This document shows positions 14,624 through 18,353 of a stretch of DNA of 18,353 nt, in pieces (the first letter of the stretch is position 1; every line of letters begins with the position of its first letter). The stretch lies in NCBI GenBank assembly GCA_051871515.1, contig JBJECY010000020.1:1-18353 (forward strand). Reading direction: 5' to 3'. The notes beneath the pieces are model-generated. The model did not search any database, was not told the DNA's origin, and saw only the letters and a program-made list of their open reading frames with translations. A program made the position numbers and the translations under genes. Source of the DNA: SFTJ01 sp051871515. GTDB taxonomy: Bacteria; Bacteroidota; Bacteroidia; Bacteroidales; Muribaculaceae.

Positions 14624-17179
14624 TTATTTCAAGATTGCACTATTAGTGTCGGTATGGGTTTGTATTTCATTGCTTTGTTTCACCTTTTTGCCATAAGGCA
14701 AAGTATAGGAAATTGAAATTTGAAGCGACCTTGCGAGAGCACTGCTCCATTGCCATCCATGGGTGGAATAACTCTCCGAATCGAAATCAAAATAATACTT
14801 GTATTTGTTGAACCAATTGCGGAACTGTAGCCCCGCCTTGAAATTGCCCGTAGCATAGTTAACCAATACGCCGTATGTGCTTTTGTAATGATAGCGTACA
14901 CCATTGTCAAAAGGCGCAATATTTTTGTTAGGCGTTTGATAATACAAGACGAATGACAAATTATTAAGATAATAGTTGGCTTGCAAATTCGTGGAAATAA
15001 GATTCATTGATTGAGCATCTACTCCCGAAGCAACTATGCGTTTAAGCCGTCCCGAAGCGCGTAGCGAAGCCGAATTGCCAAACAGTTTCAGCGTAGCAGA
15101 AACGTATCCCGAAATGTCATGGAAATCTCCGCTGTTTATCTCCTTACGCACCAAGCCATCATAGCCCGGCAAGGAAAAATAATCATTGGCGGTTTTGTTT
15201 AGATAGCCGTGATATTCGGCAGTTGCCGACATGCTAAATCTATTCGTTGGGATATAAGTATATGATGCCACCGACGTAATAAACGTGGTGTTGCGAAGGT
15301 CGGGGTTGCCCTGTAGCCACAGGAGTTCATTACTCTGAACAATAGCCGAATTTGAATATGCCGGAGTTGGATGGTTGTTCCCCCACCATCCTTCAACTGA
15401 TGCCGAATGTTTTTCGTTGATTTTGTAATTAAGTTGCAGTCCGAGCCGAGGGTTCCATTGCTCCAATGTATTTACGCCGTTCAAGCGTGCGATTACATAC
15501 GACACTCCTGTGCGTGAATACAAGCTCAACCCACATCGCCAATTCTGCATATATTCAAGAAACAACATGTTTTCTGACGACAGGAGTTTCTGCAATCCAT
15601 TGAAGGAACCTTCGTAATCGGTGTGATAGATGGAGTTGTGAGTAATAAAGAATGTCCTAAAAGTATTATCGTGCGAAAATTTCTTGGAATACTGCATAGT
15701 CACTACAGGTGCGTAGGTGCTCTCCTTGTTGTTGTTAATGATTGGCAACAAATCGCCAAGCTGATACGACGAATTCCTATGCGTTCTTTCATAAATAAAG
15801 CTCCATGTGGCAACCAAAGAGCTACCTTTAGGCAATGCAAAATAATAGTAGCCGGAGAATCGCGGCGAAATAGTCTGTCCGGTTTCGCGAGAAAGCGCTA
15901 ACGATGCCGGAATAATATCCTTAGAATATGCGATATTCAATAAATCGCTCGTTGCAGGATTTGCCATACGGTTGTAGGAAACCGAATGAATAATCTCATT
16001 TGATTTTGTTTCGTATGCGGCACGAAACGACATAGTTTCCGAATTGCTACGTTTCAAATAGTCCCCACCTGATTGAGTAGTGCGGGTTATCTCATCAAAA
16101 AATTGGTCGCCTATGGATATGTTGCGAAAAGTTTCCGCATTGTATCCGCAATATTTATCTTCATGGGCGATTGAGCCAGTGGCATTGGCATCAAAAGTCC
16201 ATTTGTTCTTTACAAATTTCGAATATAATATGCCATCACCTCGGTCGATGTTTAGGCTATTACCCTTAGCGGTGAGTTTAGTGTAACCACCCCACTCGTA
16301 TTTGCGCATAACAAAGTTGATTACATTGGCCTGCCCTCCGAAACGAGCATCTTCGGGATATTGTAGCACTTCGATGCGAAGCACATCCTCAGGGCGCAAA
16401 CCTTGCAAATCCTCCGAAGTTGCCTCCTTGAAATCAATAAACATAGCCACATCTTTTCCAGAATAAGTTTTTACCGACGCACTTCCCAGCGTGATATCCA
16501 GTTGAGGAATGTTCATCAGATTTAAAAGCTGAATTGCATCGATAGCGGTTTTCTTTACATTCTTAGCAGGAATGTATTCAACACCATATTTTATAACTCG
16601 CTGCAGCTTTGCCTCAACTTTTACATGCTTTAGAGCCACGGCATCAACGGGCAGGATGATGTCGCCTACGTTGAAGTCAGCGAGTCGGCGGTAGATGGCT
16701 CGGTAGCCCACACAATTGAACTTAGCGATAACGTCGCGGCTGTCGCAAGGAATGGTGAAACGGCCGGCATTGTCGGCTACGCCGTATGTGATGATGGTGG
16801 AGTCTTTGGGCGCAAGAAGTACAATGGTTGTTCCCGGGGCAGGTTCGTGTTCTTCAATGAGCACACGCCCATGATAGCAATATTTGCCATGCTGAATAGC
16901 CTCGATGTAGTATCGGCCGCAGGAACTGATAACCGACACCGGATTCAGTCCGATTAGCTGCTTGAGCATAATGTAGGCGTCATTTGTTTCGATGGTTGCC
17001 GTAACCGGATATTTGTCAAGTTCGTTGTAAATGAAGTTTATGTGAATGTCGGGATGCTGCTCGGCAATCTGCACGAGCGCATCGGCGAGAGGTGTATGAT
17101 TGAAGCGGTAGCTGAACTTCTGCGCAAAAGCGGCATTGGCACAAAGCATCACTGCAAAGAGTATAATAAGGCGTTTCAT
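14624..17179 (-). CDS. STN-domain TonB-dependent receptor (outer membrane signal transducer)
   Basis: An 851-residue outer-membrane protein. Signal peptide MKRLIILFAVMLCANAAFAQ (1-20). Residues 21-94 form an STN domain (secretin/TonB short N-terminal), which contacts an anti-sigma factor. Residues 101-178 are a carboxypeptidase-regulatory-like beta domain. Residues 195-292 are the plug (AIDAIQLLNLMNIPQLDI, then RPEDVLRIEVLQYPEDARFGGQANVINFVMR in two parts). Residues 295-840 are the beta-barrel, rich in aromatic alternating strands, ending SLQISISYTLPYG. Its ATG (17179) overlaps the stop of the anti-sigma gene as ATGA, so the two are translationally coupled; an in-frame ATG at 17275 lies inside that gene and is rejected. 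It is the sensor of a sigma/anti-sigma relay. No SusD partner is adjacent, so the ligand could be a siderophore, peptide or small glycan. Confidence 0.85.
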   Translation of the reverse strand: MKRLIILFAVMLCANAAFAQKFSYRFNHTPLADALVQIAEQHPDIHINFIYNELDKYPVTATIETNDAYIMLKQLIGLNPVSVISSCGRYYIEAIQHGKYCYHGRVLIEEHEPAPGTTIVLLAPKDSTIITYGVADNAGRFTIPCDSRDVIAKFNCVGYRAIYRRLADFNVGDIILPVDAVALKHVKVEAKLQRVIKYGVEYIPAKNVKKTAIDAIQLLNLMNIPQLDITLGSASVKTYSGKDVAMFIDFKEATSEDLQGLRPEDVLRIEVLQYPEDARFGGQANVINFVMRKYEWGGYTKLTAKGNSLNIDRGDGILYSKFVKNKWTFDANATGSIAHEDKYCGYNAETFRNISIGDQFFDEITRTTQSGGDYLKRSNSETMSFRAAYETKSNEIIHSVSYNRMANPATSDLLNIAYSKDIIPASLALSRETGQTISPRFSGYYYFALPKGSSLVATWSFIYERTHRNSSYQLGDLLPIINNNKESTYAPVVTMQYSKKFSHDNTFRTFFITHNSIYHTDYEGSFNGLQKLLSSENMLFLEYMQNWRCGLSLYSRTGVSYVIARLNGVNTLEQWNPRLGLQLNYKINEKHSASVEGWWGNNHPTPAYSNSAIVQSNELLWLQGNPDLRNTTFITSVASYTYIPTNRFSMSATAEYHGYLNKTANDYFSLPGYDGLVRKEINSGDFHDISGYVSATLKLFGNSASLRASGRLKRIVASGVDAQSMNLISTNLQANYYLNNLSFVLYYQTPNKNIAPFDNGVRYHYKSTYGVLVNYATGNFKAGLQFRNWFNKYKYYFDFDSESYSTHGWQWSSALARSLQISISYTLPYGKKVKQSNEIQTHTDTNSAILK

Positions 17180-17835
17180 TTTACGGTCAATACTTTGTCG
17201 GTGAGTGTAATGTTGATTTGCTCGAAGTTGTTCAGCTGTTCTACAACCTCGCTTAAAGGCAATGTCCGATTCCATTCAAAATAGAGTTGGAGAGCTTTTG
17301 CCGAATTCCGATTGAACACAACCGAAACGCCGTAATATCTGGCTATTTCTGCAAGGATTCTTTCAAGGCTTTCTCCTTTGAATACGATGGTTTCGGGCAG
17401 CGGAGATGTTTCTGCCACAATGGTGTCGGTCAGAGCAATATTAGTGCAAGTTATGGCAGTTTGCTCCAGCGGCTCGGCTTGCTCAGTCGGCGTCATTTCC
17501 TTTTGGGCACCAAAATAATGCGTTACACCTATGGTGGCGGCTACCACTGCGATGGTGCCAACGAGTGCGAACACAACGGCAGCAGCGTTGTGCGATGCCA
17601 ATAAAGGAAGCCAACGAAGTATAACGGGTTTGCGCTTTTGCTGCTTTGTTTCGAAGCGCTGCCATTCCTCGTCGAGATTTATCTCCGGAATTGGTGCGGA
17701 AGCATCTGCCGTTTTTCGCAGCATATCATACATTTCGCGAGCCTCAGGGTCAGTAAGAATCTGCTCAATCTCGGCTTCGGAATAATTATCGGGGTGCTCC
17801 AGAGCATCGAGGAGTAGGTGGATATTATCTTTCAT
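17176..17835 (-). CDS. Minimal FecR-like anti-sigma factor (DUF4974)
   Basis: A 219-residue single-pass inner-membrane regulator. Residues 1-80 are cytosolic and acidic, with an anti-sigma-like helical region (YSEAEIEQILTDPEAREMYDML). One membrane helix spans about 83-107. A short linker (108-148) follows, then a DUF4974 domain (149-218: VFKGESLERILAEIARYYGV, then LPLSEVVEQLNNF), a small STN-like fold that ends most Bacteroidota FecR proteins. The usual ~100-residue FecR beta domain between helix and DUF4974 is missing, so this is a compact variant. It starts 6 nt after the sigma stop and overlaps the receptor start by 4 nt. Role: holds the sigma factor and frees it when the receptor's STN domain signals. 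Confidence 0.82.
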   Translation of the reverse strand: MKDNIHLLLDALEHPDNYSEAEIEQILTDPEAREMYDMLRKTADASAPIPEINLDEEWQRFETKQQKRKPVILRWLPLLASHNAAAVVFALVGTIAVVAATIGVTHYFGAQKEMTPTEQAEPLEQTAITCTNIALTDTIVAETSPLPETIVFKGESLERILAEIARYYGVSVVFNRNSAKALQLYFEWNRTLPLSEVVEQLNNFEQINITLTDKVLTVK

Positions 17836-17841
17836 TTGCGG

Positions 17842-18315
17842 TTAAAATTTTTGACGTAAAACATTCATTGCATGACGCAAATGCTTATAAACAGCCACCT
17901 CGCTGATGCCAAGTTGACCGGCTATTTCGATGTAAGTCATCCGCTGCACGAAGCGCATTTTCACCACTCGTCTGTCTTGCATGCTCAACGCCTCGTCAAT
18001 CAGCTCGTTCAGCCGTGCCACATCTTCCGGGTCGGGCCACTGTTCATCTTCAATCTCGTCGAAATCGAGAGCGTAGAGATTGCTGAACCGCTCGCGCAGC
18101 GAAAGACTGCGCAGTTGCTTCAAACAGGCAAAGCGTACACCCTTAAGCAGATAGGCTGAAGTGACAGTTGACAGGTTTTCCGACAGCACCGACTCGAAGA
18201 CATCGTGCACAATGTCGCGAGCCGTATCCGCGTCGTGCAGCAGGCATGTTGCCAGTGTCAGCATGGCTCGGTAGTTGCTTCGGAAAAGCTGTTCTATGTC
18301 GCTCTTTGTCGTCAT
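17842..18315 (-). CDS. ECF RNA polymerase sigma factor (sigma-70 family, FecI-like)
   Basis: A 157-residue extracytoplasmic-function sigma factor. Region 2 covers residues 6-65 (IEQLFRSNYRAMLTLATCLL, DIVHDVFESVL). Region 4 covers 105-155 with a helix-turn-helix (MTYIEIAGQLGISEVAVYKHLRHAM). Between them an acidic linker (DFDEIEDEQWPDPED) replaces region 3, as in ECF sigmas. I chose ATG 18315 (MTTKSDIEQLF); an in-frame ATG at 18342 would add nine residues (MRSCGFNKC) of no known role. It is the first gene of a sigma/anti-sigma/receptor operon; its promoter is at or beyond the right edge, and nothing clear is visible in 18316-18353. It probably directs transcription of its own operon and a transport gene set elsewhere. 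Confidence 0.9.
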   Translation of the reverse strand: MTTKSDIEQLFRSNYRAMLTLATCLLHDADTARDIVHDVFESVLSENLSTVTSAYLLKGVRFACLKQLRSLSLRERFSNLYALDFDEIEDEQWPDPEDVARLNELIDEALSMQDRRVVKMRFVQRMTYIEIAGQLGISEVAVYKHLRHAMNVLRQKF

Positions 18316-18353
18316 ACACTTATTAAAACCACAACTTCTCAAAAACCTAACCC

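Noticed and set aside
17180..17275. N-terminal extension of the TonB receptor from ATG 17275
   Set aside because: It lies inside the anti-sigma gene and would mask the signal peptide; the ATGA overlap gives the natural start.
1..18353. tRNA, rRNA, integrase or insertion sequence
   Set aside because: Read for these on both strands; no cloverleaf, rRNA segment or transposase-like protein was recognised, though short degenerate remnants could be missed by eye.

Overview
The window looks like a chromosomal segment from the order Bacteroidales (Bacteroidota). Four things point there. Promoters match the Bacteroides-type pattern (TTTG, 19-20 nt, TAnnTTTG). There is an ECF sigma / FecR-like anti-sigma / STN-TonB receptor operon. 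GH97 and GH43 enzymes are present. A barrel-less TonB-plug protein and an AAA-DUF4143 ATPase are also typical. The genus cannot be fixed from sequence alone; Muribaculaceae or Prevotellaceae would fit. No rRNA, tRNA, CRISPR array, integrase or transposase was seen.

Layout. Positions 1-1226 hold the 3' part of a Na+/phosphate cotransporter with a PhoU-like tail, closed by a hairpin. A 480-nt non-coding gap follows, carrying a 20/21-bp direct repeat. Rubrerythrin (1706-2248) comes next with its own strong terminator. Then a solitary LexA/S24-type repressor (2486-3178). A probable three-gene unit follows: a cysteine-free thioredoxin-like lipoprotein (3302-4351), a small lipoprotein with a C-terminal membrane helix (4436-4951), and a membrane protein with ten CxxC motifs in two blocks of five (4955-6709). 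Next is an MG2/TonB-plug protein without a barrel (6959-9229), then a GH43 lipoprotein (9431-10873). An AT-richer AAA-DUF4143 ATPase with a repeat-bearing leader (11049-12380) separates it from a retaining-type GH97 (12521-14479). On the opposite strand, reading inward from the right edge, lie an ECF sigma factor (18315-17842), a minimal FecR-like anti-sigma (17835-17176) and an STN-containing TonB-dependent receptor (17179-14624).

How the genes fit together. The minus-strand operon is a complete cell-surface signalling unit: the outer-membrane receptor senses a ligand through its STN domain, the single-pass anti-sigma relays the signal, and the sigma factor is released. No SusC/SusD pair is present, so this is not a canonical polysaccharide utilisation locus. 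GH43 and GH97 could nevertheless act together on arabinose- or galactose-containing glycans. Rubrerythrin handles peroxide.

The best candidate for an undescribed system is 3302-6709. It places a large zinc-ladder-like cytosolic domain with exact 11-residue periodicity on a multi-pass membrane anchor, next to two envelope lipoproteins. The second most unusual signal is a perfect 20-bp direct repeat (33-bp period) lying just after the predicted transcription start of the AAA-DUF4143 gene.
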